Source: Synechococcus sp. CC9616
GTDB lineage: Bacteria; Cyanobacteriota; Cyanobacteriia; PCC-6307; Cyanobiaceae
Length of the DNA stretch: 64,000 nucleotides
Assembly: GCF_000515235.1 (NCBI RefSeq)
Contig: NZ_KI911558.1
Coordinates: 463,490 to 527,489 of the forward strand
Reading direction: 5' to 3'
Within the stretch, counting starts at the first letter, position 1; each line of letters begins with the position of its first letter. A program made the translations under genes and the position numbers. Positions 44,065 to 52,879 of the stretch are shown in pieces. The notes below the pieces were generated by a model that worked only from the letters and a program-made list of their open reading frames with translations, was not told where the DNA came from and ran no database searches.

Positions 44065-45039
44065 TCAGGCTGCTTCTTGCACGTAGCGGTTTGCGGCGGA
44101 AACGGCCTGCAACGGCAGGGCTCCATAGAGATGCGGAAAAAGTTCGCCGCTGGGTGAAGCGTCCGCACGTAACGGTGCTGCAACATCGGCAGTGTTGATC
44201 TCAAGCAAAAGCACCTCTCCAGCATCGGTGTAGAAGCGCCGATGGGTGTCTGCCACCTGATGTTCCCAAGAGCAGTGGATGTAGCCCACCTGCTCAAGAT
44301 GCATGCCTCGGGTGGAGATGCAGTAGCTGCCATTGGCTTGTGCCGCCTGCCAATCGCTGGCGATGGCCAGATGAAACAGCGGTTGGTCGAGGGGCACGGG
44401 GATGGCGTCTGCCGGGAAGACGGGTTGATGGCCCCCTGGGCACCAGGGATCGGCCCGTTGCATCAAGCGTTCAAAGTCTGGGCTGTTCAGGAAGTGTTGG
44501 AGCCAATGTTTGAGAGGCGCTAAGGATGCATCGCCATCAAAACCATCCGGATCAGCGATGCGCCACTGACGCACGAAGGGCCAAAGGGCGCTATCGGCGA
44601 TGCCTATCTGAGGCCCTGTTAACCAGCCATGAGCAGCGATGCGATCGCTCCAGGAGCGCAGGATGCAACGTCCAGCCTGCTCATGGCTCTCTTTGGTCTC
44701 ACCCGGGTAGCGATCGGTGTATTTGAAGCGATCGAGATGATGCTTGAAGGCAGCATCGTTCTCTGCGATCAAGGCGTTGTTCGCGTCGTTCTGAACCAGA
44801 TGGCGGGGGTTGGCCTGGGCAAGTGCCCACTGCATCAGCTCCAGGCTTTCGTCCATCACGGTGCCATCCTCCAGCACCAGAACAGGAACCGTGCCTTTCG
44901 GAGAGGTATCCAGCATCTCCTGAGGTTTGGCTCTCAGGGCAATTTCGCGCCAGTGCACCAAAAGCCCTGCCTGCAACAGAGCCCAACGGGCCCGCATCGC
45001 ATATGGGCAGCGGCGAAAGCTGTAAAGGATCGGCAGCAC
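44065..45039 (-). CDS. Glutathione S-transferase fused to DUF952
   Basis: 324 residues. About 1-205 is a GST: N-terminal thioredoxin-like part LYSFRRCPYAMRARWALLQA, PKGTVPVLVLEDGTVMDESL (cis-Pro and the E-S glutathione motif), then a helical C-domain (WLTGPQIGIADSALWPFVRQ). About 220-322 is a DUF952 domain: PLFHLAIASDWQAAQANGSY, GYIHCSWEHQVADTHRRFYT, VLLLEINTADV, GELFPHLYGALPLQAV. DUF952 normally occurs alone. GST with Ser/Cys near the active site (RCPY) may act as reductase or lyase. The fusion suggests linked steps on one substrate; none can be named. Confidence 0.88.
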   Translation of the reverse strand: MLPILYSFRRCPYAMRARWALLQAGLLVHWREIALRAKPQEMLDTSPKGTVPVLVLEDGTVMDESLELMQWALAQANPRHLVQNDANNALIAENDAAFKHHLDRFKYTDRYPGETKESHEQAGRCILRSWSDRIAAHGWLTGPQIGIADSALWPFVRQWRIADPDGFDGDASLAPLKHWLQHFLNSPDFERLMQRADPWCPGGHQPVFPADAIPVPLDQPLFHLAIASDWQAAQANGSYCISTRGMHLEQVGYIHCSWEHQVADTHRRFYTDAGEVLLLEINTADVAAPLRADASPSGELFPHLYGALPLQAVSAANRYVQEAA

Positions 45040-45097
45040 GAGCTAGGCGTTTAGGGCGGTATGGGTTAATCCTGGCTCTGCTCAACCGCTTGCTGCT

Positions 45098-45247
45098 ATG
45101 CGCGCACTTGTCCCGTTAGGACTGCTGGCCTGGATGGTGGCACTCTTCGTGGTCCATCAATCGATTCACGCGGGCGGTTGCCAGACAGAAGCCAGCTGGG
45201 CGTCTCAGAACGATGAGATCTACGACCGCGAATTGAAGGTGGACTAG
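45098..45247 (+). CDS. One-helix small protein, 49 residues
   Basis: MRALVPLGLLAWMVALFVVH forms a single hydrophobic helix or signal anchor, followed by an outside, acidic tail (CQTEASWASQNDEIYDRELK). Stop TAG shares one base with the GTG of the next small gene (TAGTG), so the two are translationally coupled. A conserved feature of both is a Cys and Tyr/Asp/Glu-rich tail. Function unknown. Confidence 0.68.
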   Translation: MRALVPLGLLAWMVALFVVHQSIHAGGCQTEASWASQNDEIYDRELKVD

Positions 45248-45432
45248 TGGCGAAGAAGCGCATCTCCTTCCGTGATCCGATCTGGTTGATTCCGATGGTG
45301 ATCGTTGCGCTGGGCTGCACGGTGCAGACGCTGCACGTGTTTCAGCACAGCGCCTATTGCAAGTCAGATGCGGAATGGACTGAGATCTATGAACAACGGG
45401 CTGAAGAAAACCTCGATGAAGACGACTCCTGA
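45247..45432 (+). CDS. One-helix small protein, 61 residues
   Basis: Starts at GTG 45247 inside the previous stop. Basic front (MAKKRISFRD), one transmembrane helix (IWLIPMVIVALGCTVQTLHV), then an acidic tail (YCKSDAEWTEIYEQRAEENL). Its tail resembles that of the preceding peptide (Cys, Ala-Trp, Glu/Asp, Ile-Tyr). Two coupled micro-membrane proteins suggest a small complex. The frame stops directly against the convergent gene at 45433. Confidence 0.72.
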   Translation: MAKKRISFRDPIWLIPMVIVALGCTVQTLHVFQHSAYCKSDAEWTEIYEQRAEENLDEDDS

Positions 45433-46608
45433 TCAGGCGTAGGGCTTGGAGGAGTGGTGCACCACAATCCTCAGCACGCCGTCATCACCTTTCTGGTAGG
45501 TCCAGGTTTTGTCGACGTAGCCGACATTTCCCTTCTCGTCCTCGGTGTACATCCAGCCCATCGAGGTGGCGGTGTCGCCATCGATACGGATCACGGCGTT
45601 CTCAGTCCAGGCATCTGCCCAGGGGGATCGCTTCCCTTTTTTATTAGGGACATTGCCGATCGCGTAGCCAAGATCGTCGTAGTCGTCATTGCCGCCTACA
45701 AAGTAGGAAATGGCGCCCTCACGGTCTGTGCGGAAGGTGGTGTCTCCATAGGCCCAGGTGGGCTTGAAGGCCACCCCACCACTGTCGTAGCCGTAGGCCC
45801 CATCGATTACCGCTCCGGCGAGTTCCTCAGCAGCATCAAACCCTTCGTTTTTGTTGGTCTGACTAATGGCGACCAAGGCATCGGTCCAGGCGTCCTGAGC
45901 AGCCAGCACTTCCTTTTTCGTGATCAGGTTGTCAACGTCGAAGTTCCTGGCGTCGACATCGAAGTTTTTAACACTCTTGGGTGAGTCGATGGATTCGTAG
46001 GGCTTGGAGGAGTGGTGCAGAACGATGCGCACATTGCCGAAATCGTCCTTCTGGAAACCCCAGGTTTTATCCACGTAACCAACTGAGCCGTCTTCCGCTT
46101 CGGTGTACAGCAGCCCCTGAACGATGGCTGTGTTGCCATCCAATCGCCTCACGGAGGGATCAAACCATGAATCCTCCCAGGGGCTTCTTTCGCCGGTGAC
46201 GGGATCCGGAGCACTGCCGATCGCGAAGCCGAGATCGTCGTAGTCGTCATTGCCGCCGACGAAATAAGAGATCGCTCCTTCGCGATCGGTGCGGAAGGTG
46301 GTGTCTCCACTGGCCCAGGTGGGCTTGAACGCAACGACACCGAGCTGGTAGCCATAGGCGCCGTCGATCACCGCTCCGGCTAACTCTTCTGCCGCATCAA
46401 AGCCTTTGTTTTTGTAGGTCTGGCTGATATCAACCAAGGCTTGCGTCCAGCCGTTGAAAGCCTGGCGGACTTCTTTCTTGGTGATGAGATTCTGGTACGG
46501 GAGGAAGTTCGTCTCCAGCACTGATTCCTTAGCGGAGCGTTTCAGGCTTGTAGAGATGGGATCCGCGCAGTCGACGATTGCTGCTTGGGAAGAATCTGTT
46601 GATAACAC
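45433..46608 (-). CDS. Tandem-duplicated NTF2/SnoaL-like protein
   Basis: 391 residues from GTG 46608. Residues 41-204 and 228-390 are two copies of one domain, largely identical: each has NLITKKEV, GFDAAEELAGAVIDGAYGY, FKPTWA-GDTTFRTDREGAIS, YFVGGNDDYDDLG-AIG and VHHSSKPY. The pattern (a long helix, then curved sheet strands ending in HHSS) fits the NTF2/SnoaL-like cone fold, which binds small hydrophobic ligands or dimerises. The single-domain relatives I know of are sometimes mis-annotated as phosphoribosyl-AMP cyclohydrolase. No signal peptide. Function unknown; the duplication looks recent. Confidence 0.85.
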   Translation of the reverse strand: MLSTDSSQAAIVDCADPISTSLKRSAKESVLETNFLPYQNLITKKEVRQAFNGWTQALVDISQTYKNKGFDAAEELAGAVIDGAYGYQLGVVAFKPTWASGDTTFRTDREGAISYFVGGNDDYDDLGFAIGSAPDPVTGERSPWEDSWFDPSVRRLDGNTAIVQGLLYTEAEDGSVGYVDKTWGFQKDDFGNVRIVLHHSSKPYESIDSPKSVKNFDVDARNFDVDNLITKKEVLAAQDAWTDALVAISQTNKNEGFDAAEELAGAVIDGAYGYDSGGVAFKPTWAYGDTTFRTDREGAISYFVGGNDDYDDLGYAIGNVPNKKGKRSPWADAWTENAVIRIDGDTATSMGWMYTEDEKGNVGYVDKTWTYQKGDDGVLRIVVHHSSKPYA

Positions 46609-46920
46609 TCAAAGCTAATGAAATCAAGTCTAATGTTGCAACGACGACCATTCAGGAAAGTATTAAAAGATACTTTTACTGGAGATTTGTGCTCGGCGTC
46701 CGTTGCTTTAGGGCACAGGCGTGGCTCTGATCTTTTGAATATCATTGGCAATCGCACTAGCTATTTTTTGACTGTGCAATTAGCGCTGCTTTTTTTGCTA
46801 GCAGAAGTTTATGGTCATTTCAATTATTGAAATTAACGGGGAGTCTCGCCGCTGTTTCAAAATAAACATCAAATTTTCGTCTGTTTTTCAATGCATTGAA
46901 TCAAGCCTTTGAGAGGTCCG
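46609..46920. other. Intergenic region upstream of the NTF2-like gene
   Basis: 312 AT-rich bases between two minus-strand genes. Short open frames exist on both strands (for example 46618-46830 plus), but none has a good ribosome-binding site or coding-like composition. The promoter of the NTF2-like gene must lie here. Confidence 0.6.
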
Positions 46921-47901
46921 TTACTCCATGCTTGGACGATCTGCACCAGCTGATCTTTTGGAGAGCTGTTGCTCCATTTGCTGTTGCCGCATTGCAAACC
47001 GCTCCCGATCGGCATCGCTGAAGCGATCGACGCAATGCACACACTGCACACCTTTGATGGTGCTCGGATGTTCACGCTGCTCCGGCGACAGCGGCAATCC
47101 GCAGGCGTGGCAGAGGCTGTGTTCACCAGGTTCCAGTTTGTGGTTTAAGGCCACTCTCTGATCGAACACGAAACATTCCCCTCGCCAGCGGCTGTCGGTC
47201 TCCGGCACCGTCTCCAAGTACTTGAGAACGCCGCCGCGCAGATGGTGCACCTCCCCGAAACCGTTGTCTTGGAGATAGCTGCTGGCCTTTTCGCAACGGA
47301 TGCCGCCGGTGCAGAACATGGCGATGCGTTTGGGGGCTTTTTCTTGCATCACCTCTCGCAGCATGGTGTCGGCCCAGTGGGGAAAGTCCCGAAAGCTCTC
47401 GGTGTTTGGATCGATGGCCCCGTCAAAGGTCCCGATGGCGGTTTCGTAGCTGTTGCGCGTGTCGATCACCAACGTGTCGGGATCATCCACCAGTGCGTTC
47501 CAGTCCATTGCGTCCACATAGATGCCCGTGCTGGTGCGTGGGTCAACGCTCTCCACCCCCATGGTCACAATTTCCTTTTTGCGCCGGGCCTTGAAGCGCC
47601 GGAAAACCTGCTTGTTGGCCCAACTGCGCTTCACCTCCAGCTCTTCAACCTGCCTGTTGGCTGGGTTCAGCGTCTCCTGAATCCGTGCCAGAACTTGTTC
47701 CACAGCGGCTTTGGGGCCGCTGATCGTGCCGTTCACGCCCTCTTTGGCGATCAACACCGAGCCAACCACCTCGCCCTCATGCGCCAGGGTTGGTAACTCG
47801 GCCAACAAGCTTTCCCGTTGGTCGTCGTTCAGTGGACGAAAGGCATAGAAGGCCGCCACCAAGATCTTGTTCGCGTGGCTTTCTCGCGCTGTGGTGCTCA
47901 T
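46921..47901 (-). CDS. trhO: tRNA uridine(34) hydroxylase TrhO (rhodanese domain, UPF0176)
   Basis: 326 residues. N-terminal acylphosphatase-like part: ILVAAFYAFRPLNDDQRESL, KEGVNGTISGP. The rhodanese domain (about 120-240) contains VIDTRNSYETAIGTFDGAID and the active-site Cys in AMFCTGGIRCEKASSYL. A Cys-rich C-terminus (CHACGLPL, CVHCVDRF) is typical of the family. TrhO hydroxylates wobble uridine in tRNA, starting cmo5U-type modification. ATG 47901. Confidence 0.95.
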   Translation of the reverse strand: MSTTARESHANKILVAAFYAFRPLNDDQRESLLAELPTLAHEGEVVGSVLIAKEGVNGTISGPKAAVEQVLARIQETLNPANRQVEELEVKRSWANKQVFRRFKARRKKEIVTMGVESVDPRTSTGIYVDAMDWNALVDDPDTLVIDTRNSYETAIGTFDGAIDPNTESFRDFPHWADTMLREVMQEKAPKRIAMFCTGGIRCEKASSYLQDNGFGEVHHLRGGVLKYLETVPETDSRWRGECFVFDQRVALNHKLEPGEHSLCHACGLPLSPEQREHPSTIKGVQCVHCVDRFSDADRERFAMRQQQMEQQLSKRSAGADRPSME

Positions 47902-47972
47902 TGGGCGTGGCTGATCACAGCAATGGCCGCTGCAGGTTTGTAGAACATGGTCTTGTTACCAGTGCTCTGGCG

Positions 47973-48176
47973 ATGTTGCGGCTTCTGTATTTCGGCAGCG
48001 TCGTCCTTACAGCGTTCTGGTTGCTGCGTCTCCTGTATCGCCGGTTCCTGGCCATGCGTCAGGTGAATGTGATCGTCGAAACGCCCGAACGTGCGGCGAG
48101 TATCAAAGCGCTTGAGAGGGCCTGGTCTGTGGAAGACATGCCAGATCCAGAACAACCGAGCGATTCCACGCCCTAG
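47973..48176 (+). CDS. One-helix small protein, 67 residues
   Basis: ATG 47973. A hydrophobic N-terminus (LLYFGSVVLTAFWLLRLLYR) forms one membrane helix with a basic end, followed by a cytoplasmic tail (VNVIVETPERAASIKALERA, WSVEDMPDPEQ). Divergent from trhO with 71 bases between starts, and convergent with bioB eight bases away. An N-terminal extension in the same frame would run through trhO and is rejected. Confidence 0.68.
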   Translation: MLRLLYFGSVVLTAFWLLRLLYRRFLAMRQVNVIVETPERAASIKALERAWSVEDMPDPEQPSDSTP

Positions 48177-48184
48177 CTCAGCTC

Positions 48185-49162
48185 TTAATTCAGTGTTTGG
48201 CATTCCTGCCAGTTGGCCTGTAGCCCCGCATCCCTTAGCAGCTGTCGGTCCGCTTCTACATCGGGATTGCCGGTGGTGAGCAGGGTGTCGCCATAAAAGA
48301 TCGAATCCGCACCAGCCTGCAGACAGAGAATCTGCGCCTCGCGGTTCATCGATTCACGGCCGGCACTGAGCCGTACGCGGGCGTGGGGCATCAGGATCCT
48401 GGCGGTGGCCACCATCCGCACCAACTCCAGCGGCTCGAAGGGCACCCGTCCTTCAAGCGGGGTGCCTTCCACCGCCACTAACCCGTTCACCGGCACGCTT
48501 TCCGGGTGGGGATCCATCCCCGCCAGCACCTGCAGCATCGAGGCGCGATCCCTCAGGGTCTCCCCCATGCCGATGATGCCGCCGCAACAGAGGGTGACGC
48601 CGGCCTGGCGCACCCGTTGCAACGTCTCCAGGCGTTCCTGGTAAGTGCGGGTGCTGATGATCCGGTCGTAGTGCTCCGGGCTGGTATCGAGGTTGTGGTT
48701 GTAGGCCGTGAGCCCTGCTTCTGCGAGCCGTTGAGCCTGCTGATCGCTCAGCATTCCAGCCGTGACGCAGGCCTCCATGCCCATGGCGCGCACACCGCGC
48801 ACCATCTCCAACATCGCTTCAAAGGGAGCGCCATCACGGATCTCGCGCCAGGCCCAACCCATGCAGAAACGATCAGCACCGGCGTTCTTGGCCGCCTTGG
48901 CGCGCTGCAGCACGGGCTCCACCTGCATCTGGGCTTCAAAAGCCGATACATCGCTGCTGTTGTGGATCGACTGGGAGCAATAGGCGCAGTCCTCCTCACA
49001 GCCGCCGGTCTTCACGCTCAGCAGCGAGGCCAGCTGCACCCGATAGCCGGGGTTGGCAGTGCGGTGCACGGTCTGGGCCTGCCAGAGCAACTCCATCAAG
49101 GGCAGTTCGAGCAGCCCCTGGATCTCCTCAATGCTCCAGTCGTGGCGGATGGTGAGGCTCAT
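48185..49162 (-). CDS. bioB: Biotin synthase BioB
   Basis: Radical-SAM enzyme converting dethiobiotin to biotin. 325 residues from ATG 49162; a longer frame overlaps uppS. SAM cluster motif [11 protein letters not shown] (CX3CX2C). Other BioB segments: [63 protein letters not shown] and [17 protein letters not shown]. Its ATG overlaps the uppS stop (four bases), making it the last gene of the lysA-cdaA-uppS-bioB unit. Confidence 0.97.
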   Translation of the reverse strand: MSLTIRHDWSIEEIQGLLELPLMELLWQAQTVHRTANPGYRVQLASLLSVKTGGCEEDCAYCSQSIHNSSDVSAFEAQMQVEPVLQRAKAAKNAGADRFCMGWAWREIRDGAPFEAMLEMVRGVRAMGMEACVTAGMLSDQQAQRLAEAGLTAYNHNLDTSPEHYDRIISTRTYQERLETLQRVRQAGVTLCCGGIIGMGETLRDRASMLQVLAGMDPHPESVPVNGLVAVEGTPLEGRVPFEPLELVRMVATARILMPHARVRLSAGRESMNREAQILCLQAGADSIFYGDTLLTTGNPDVEADRQLLRDAGLQANWQECQTLN

Positions 49163-49941
49163 GATGCGATTGGATCCAGTCCTCCAAAGCGGCGCTGGCG
49201 GCTCTGGTAATCGAGCAAGGCCCGCTTCAGGGCATCGGCGTTGAAATCGGGCCAGAACACATCGGTGACGTGGATTTCCGCGTAGGCCAGCTGCCACAGC
49301 AGAAAATTGCTGATCCGGTGCTCACCGCTGGTGCGGATCAGCAGATCCGGGTCCTGCTCGCCGCGGGTGAACAGCTCGGCGGCAAGGCTGTTTTCATCGA
49401 TGCTCTGGGGATCCAGCTCCCCCGTGGCCGCCCGCATCGCCAGGCGTTGTGCCGCCCGCACCAGCTCGCGGCGCCCGCCGTAATTGGTGCACACATTGAA
49501 GTGGATGCCGTTGTTCCCGGCGGTGCGCTCCATGGCATTGCCGATCAGATCCTGCAATTTCTGCGGCAGGTCTTCGAGGTCGCCAAGAAACCGGATCCGC
49601 ACCTGCTCCGCTTCCAGGGACTGCAGCTCCTTCTGCAGCACCCTCTCGAACAAGGTCATCAGAAAATTCACCTCTTCACCGGGACGGGCCCAGTTCTCCG
49701 TCGAGAAGGCGTAGGCGGTGAGGGCCTCGATTCCCCAGTCGTTGCAGAGCCTCAGGGTGGATTTCAGCGCCTCCACGCCAGCCCCGTGACCCATCACTCG
49801 CGGCAGCCCGCGTGCTTCGGCCCAGCGGCCGTTGCCGTCCATGATCACCGCCACGTGGGCTGGCAGCCGCAACGGATCGAGCTCCGGCGGACAGGCGGAA
49901 CGCGGTTCGGTGTCGGTGCTGGTGGCCGGGGTTCGGCTCAA
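49159..49941 (-). CDS. uppS: Undecaprenyl (isoprenyl) diphosphate synthase UppS
   Basis: 260 residues. Cis-prenyltransferase motifs: [20 protein letters not shown] (pyrophosphate-binding Asp in MDGNGRW), [14 protein letters not shown], and [20 protein letters not shown] (RxSGExRxSNFLLWQ), DVFWPDF. Makes the C55 lipid carrier for peptidoglycan and surface polysaccharides. Overlaps cdaA's end and bioB's start by four bases each. Confidence 0.96.
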   Translation of the reverse strand: MSRTPATSTDTEPRSACPPELDPLRLPAHVAVIMDGNGRWAEARGLPRVMGHGAGVEALKSTLRLCNDWGIEALTAYAFSTENWARPGEEVNFLMTLFERVLQKELQSLEAEQVRIRFLGDLEDLPQKLQDLIGNAMERTAGNNGIHFNVCTNYGGRRELVRAAQRLAMRAATGELDPQSIDENSLAAELFTRGEQDPDLLIRTSGEHRISNFLLWQLAYAEIHVTDVFWPDFNADALKRALLDYQSRQRRFGGLDPIAS

Positions 49942-50768
49942 GACAGCGTTTCGGACGGAGAGCTGCCCACGCTACGTCGCCCTGGTGGCGACGGTTCGGC
50001 CTGCAGGAACAACTCCTTCAGCAGTTCCTGCAGGCGGCTGCTGGTGATCGGCCGCTCAAGTCGGCCCTGATTGGCCAGAGACAGGGTTCCGGTTTCCTCG
50101 GACACCACAATGCTGATGCAGCGGTCAAAGCGTTCGGTAATGCCGAGGGCGGCCAGATGGCGGGTGCCGTAACGGCTGACGCTGTGGCGGGACAGGGGCA
50201 GGATCACGCCGGCCGCTTCGATGCGGTTACCGCGTACCAGCACAGCACCGTCGTGCAGTGGTGTGTCAACGGCAAAGAGGTTGAGCAGAAGTTCCCGACT
50301 CAGCTGGGCATCGATCGAGACGCCTGGATTGAGAAAATCCTCCGGCCGCAGATCGCTACCGAGATCCACCACGATCAAGGCGCCACGACGCATCTGTGAG
50401 AGCCGACCAGCCGCGTCGGTGATCTGGGCCACCGTGCCTGCGGCGGCGCGGAACTCGTTCTGAGGGTTTCCCAGCAACACCGCCAGTCTGCCGGTGCCGA
50501 GCAGTTCCATCAGGCGACGCAGTTCCCCCTGCCACAGGATGGCGAGGGACAGGGAACAGGCCATCACCAGTGCATCCACCAGCTTGCTGGTGAGGGGCAG
50601 GTTGGCGAAGCGCTGCACGAACCATGCCATCGCCACCAGGAACAGGTAGCCCCTCAGCAGCCAAAGGGTTCGGGCTTCGTTGACCCTGGAGAACAACAGG
50701 AAGCCGATCGCGGAGGCAAACAGAACGTCGAGAACCAGGCGCGGGTCGATGCCCGCCAGCACGTTCAC
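49938..50768 (-). CDS. cdaA: Diadenylate cyclase CdaA (c-di-AMP synthase)
   Basis: About 276 residues from GTG 50768 (GTG 50762, with GGAG five bases upstream, is equally likely). Three N-terminal membrane helices ([55 protein letters not shown]). Then the DAC domain: [35 protein letters not shown] (DGA motif) and [14 protein letters not shown]. The RHR motif of many family members reads RHL here. Makes the second messenger c-di-AMP from two ATP. Sits between lysA and uppS. Confidence 0.92.
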   Translation of the reverse strand: MNVLAGIDPRLVLDVLFASAIGFLLFSRVNEARTLWLLRGYLFLVAMAWFVQRFANLPLTSKLVDALVMACSLSLAILWQGELRRLMELLGTGRLAVLLGNPQNEFRAAAGTVAQITDAAGRLSQMRRGALIVVDLGSDLRPEDFLNPGVSIDAQLSRELLLNLFAVDTPLHDGAVLVRGNRIEAAGVILPLSRHSVSRYGTRHLAALGITERFDRCISIVVSEETGTLSLANQGRLERPITSSRLQELLKELFLQAEPSPPGRRSVGSSPSETLS

Positions 50769-50790
50769 TCCGTCGGCTTCACCGCTGGTT

Positions 50791-52194
50791 TCAACGTACC
50801 GTCTGGAAGCGCTCTGGCAAAACGTCGTAGCGCAGCAGATCATCCGGCTGTTCTCGCTTCTGCACGAGTTCGGAATGGCCGTCCTGCACCAGCACCGCCG
50901 CTGGCCTTGGGATGCGGTTGTAGTTGGAGCTCATCGAGGCGTTGTAAGCACCGGTGGCGAACACCACCACCACATCTCCGCTGCGGCTGCTGGGCATTGG
51001 CAGATCCTTCAGCAACACGTCACCCGATTCGCAGTGTTTGCCAACGAGATTCACCGTTTCGTCGTTGCTCGCCAAGGGGCGATCAGCCAGGCGCGCCGTG
51101 TACAGCGATTGATAGGTGATCGGTCGCGGGTTGTCGCTCATGCCGCCGTCAATGGCGACATAGGTGCGCACGCCTGGGATGGTTTTGCGAGATCCCACTG
51201 AATACAGGGTGACGCCGGCGGTGGCCACCAGCGAGCGACCCGGTTCGCACATCAGTCTTGGCAGCTCCAGGCCCCGCTCGCGGCAGGCCGCTGTGACGGC
51301 GTCGGCCACCACCTTCACCCACTGATCAATCGTCGGCGGATCATCCGATTCCACGTAGCGAATGCCGAGGCCGCCGCCGACATTGAGATCGTTAACAGGG
51401 TGGCCGAGGTTTCGGGCCAGCTGCAGTGCATCGGCCATCACGGCTGCGAGGTCGCGGTGGGGCTCCAGTTCAAAAATCTGTGAACCGATGTGGGCATGCA
51501 GGCCGGTCACCCTGGCCCATGGTTGATTGACCAACTGTTTCAGCACCGGCTCCAGCTGATCGGGGTCGAAACCGAACTTGCTGTCCAGGTGGCCGGTGCG
51601 GATGTATTCGTGTGTGTGGCATTCAATGCCGGGCGTGAAACGCAGCATCAGCCGCGCCGGATCCGCATCTGCCGGGATCAGTTCCCCAAGGCGATCCAGG
51701 TCGTGATGGTTGTCGACAACGATCGTGACGTTGTTCCTGTATGCGAGCAGCAGCTCCTCATCGGATTTGTTGTTGCCGTGCAACACCATCCGATCTCCGG
51801 GCATGCCGCCCTGGAGGGCCGTGAGCAGCTCACAGGCCGACACCGCATCAAGACCGAACTGCTCCGAGGCCACCAGGCTGCTCATCAGCAGGGAACTGTT
51901 CGCCTTTGAGGCGTAGATCGGCAGTGACGGCCCGGCGTAATGGCGTTCCAACGCATCGCGGTAGGCGCGACAGGCGGCCCGCAGGGTTTCCTCATCCAGT
52001 ACATACAGAGGAGTTCCGTAGCGCTGGGCCAGCTCGCTGAGGCGGCACCCGCCCACCACCAGGCGATCCTGATCGTCCAGCGTTGTGGTGAGCGGCGCCA
52101 GGTTGCGATTGGGGCTGACGGGATCCTGGCCGGACTCGAACGGCCTCTGGCTCGTGATGGTCTGGGTCAAGACGGACCGGCGGTAGTGGTGCAA
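50791..52194 (-). CDS. lysA: Diaminopimelate decarboxylase LysA
   Basis: PLP enzyme making lysine from meso-diaminopimelate. The longest frame is 467 residues from TTG 52194; a second TTG at 52170 is also possible. LPIYASKANSSLLMSSLVAS carries the PLP-binding Lys; HGNNKSDEELLLA, GLHAHIGSQIFEL, DLNVGGGLGIRY and CEPGRSLVA are family motifs. The C-terminal FATGAYNASMSSNYN supplies active-site Tyr and neighbours. First gene of the lysA-cdaA-uppS-bioB run. Divergent from rimI, about 36 bases away. Confidence 0.95.
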   Translation of the reverse strand: MHHYRRSVLTQTITSQRPFESGQDPVSPNRNLAPLTTTLDDQDRLVVGGCRLSELAQRYGTPLYVLDEETLRAACRAYRDALERHYAGPSLPIYASKANSSLLMSSLVASEQFGLDAVSACELLTALQGGMPGDRMVLHGNNKSDEELLLAYRNNVTIVVDNHHDLDRLGELIPADADPARLMLRFTPGIECHTHEYIRTGHLDSKFGFDPDQLEPVLKQLVNQPWARVTGLHAHIGSQIFELEPHRDLAAVMADALQLARNLGHPVNDLNVGGGLGIRYVESDDPPTIDQWVKVVADAVTAACRERGLELPRLMCEPGRSLVATAGVTLYSVGSRKTIPGVRTYVAIDGGMSDNPRPITYQSLYTARLADRPLASNDETVNLVGKHCESGDVLLKDLPMPSSRSGDVVVVFATGAYNASMSSNYNRIPRPAAVLVQDGHSELVQKREQPDDLLRYDVLPERFQTVR

Positions 52195-52230
52195 TCTAAG
52201 AATCCTGCTGCTGCGTGCCTGCCCTCGGTC

Positions 52231-52701
52231 GTGAACGGCTCAAGCTTGCGGTTGCTGTGTCTTGATTCGTCCTGGTTGGCGGCCTGCTTGGCCCTGGACC
52301 GGCGCGCCCTGGATGGTTTCTGGAGCGAAGCCCAATGGCAGCGGGAGCTGGCGGAACCAAACCGGATCTGTCTTGGTTTGGTGAACGAAGCTGAGCTGCG
52401 AGGCTTCGTCTGCGGCTGGCTGGTGGTTGATGAGTTGCAGATCACGGCTCTGGCCGTGGATCCAGACCATCGACAGATCGGTTGTGGAGGACGGTTGCTG
52501 CGGGCGTTGCTGACGCGTGCTCAGCAGCAGGGGGCGCGTCGAGCCACCCTGGAGGTGGCAGCGGACAACGCAGCTGCTCGCGCTTTGTACGCCGCAGAAG
52601 GATTCAAGACCGCTGGCTGCCGCAGCCGTTACTACAGCGACGGTCGCGATGCCCTGATCCAATGGTTGGAGTTGCCGCCTGGAACAGGGCGGTGTGATTG
52701 A
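52231..52701 (+). CDS. rimI: Ribosomal-protein-alanine N-acetyltransferase RimI-like
   Basis: 156 residues from GTG 52231. GNAT domain: LRGFVCGWLVVDELQITALA, VDPDHRQIGCGGRLLRALLT (the acetyl-CoA loop Q/R-x-x-G-x-G/A reads RQIGCGG), ATLEVAADNAAARALYAAEG and FKTAGCRSRYYSDGRDALI. RimI acetylates the N-terminus of ribosomal protein S18; related GNATs with other targets cannot be excluded. Confidence 0.88.
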   Translation: MNGSSLRLLCLDSSWLAACLALDRRALDGFWSEAQWQRELAEPNRICLGLVNEAELRGFVCGWLVVDELQITALAVDPDHRQIGCGGRLLRALLTRAQQQGARRATLEVAADNAAARALYAAEGFKTAGCRSRYYSDGRDALIQWLELPPGTGRCD

Positions 52702-52879
52702 TCAGGGGTTCGGTTTTCCCTCTACCGTCAATAGAAATCACGTCACATTTTGGCGCGCTCGTTGTTAATTACTGGCCGTTCCAGCCCAGATGGAGACTGG
52801 AAAGTGACCGAACCAACCGAACAGTCGCGCGAGGCGCTAACCCCTGATAGCTTGGTGCCACTCCACATCGGCCTAAACG

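Noticed and set aside
46618-46830. Plus-strand 70-codon frame in the AT-rich gap upstream of the NTF2-like gene
   Set aside because: No ribosome-binding site, atypical amino acid composition, and it overlaps the expected promoter.
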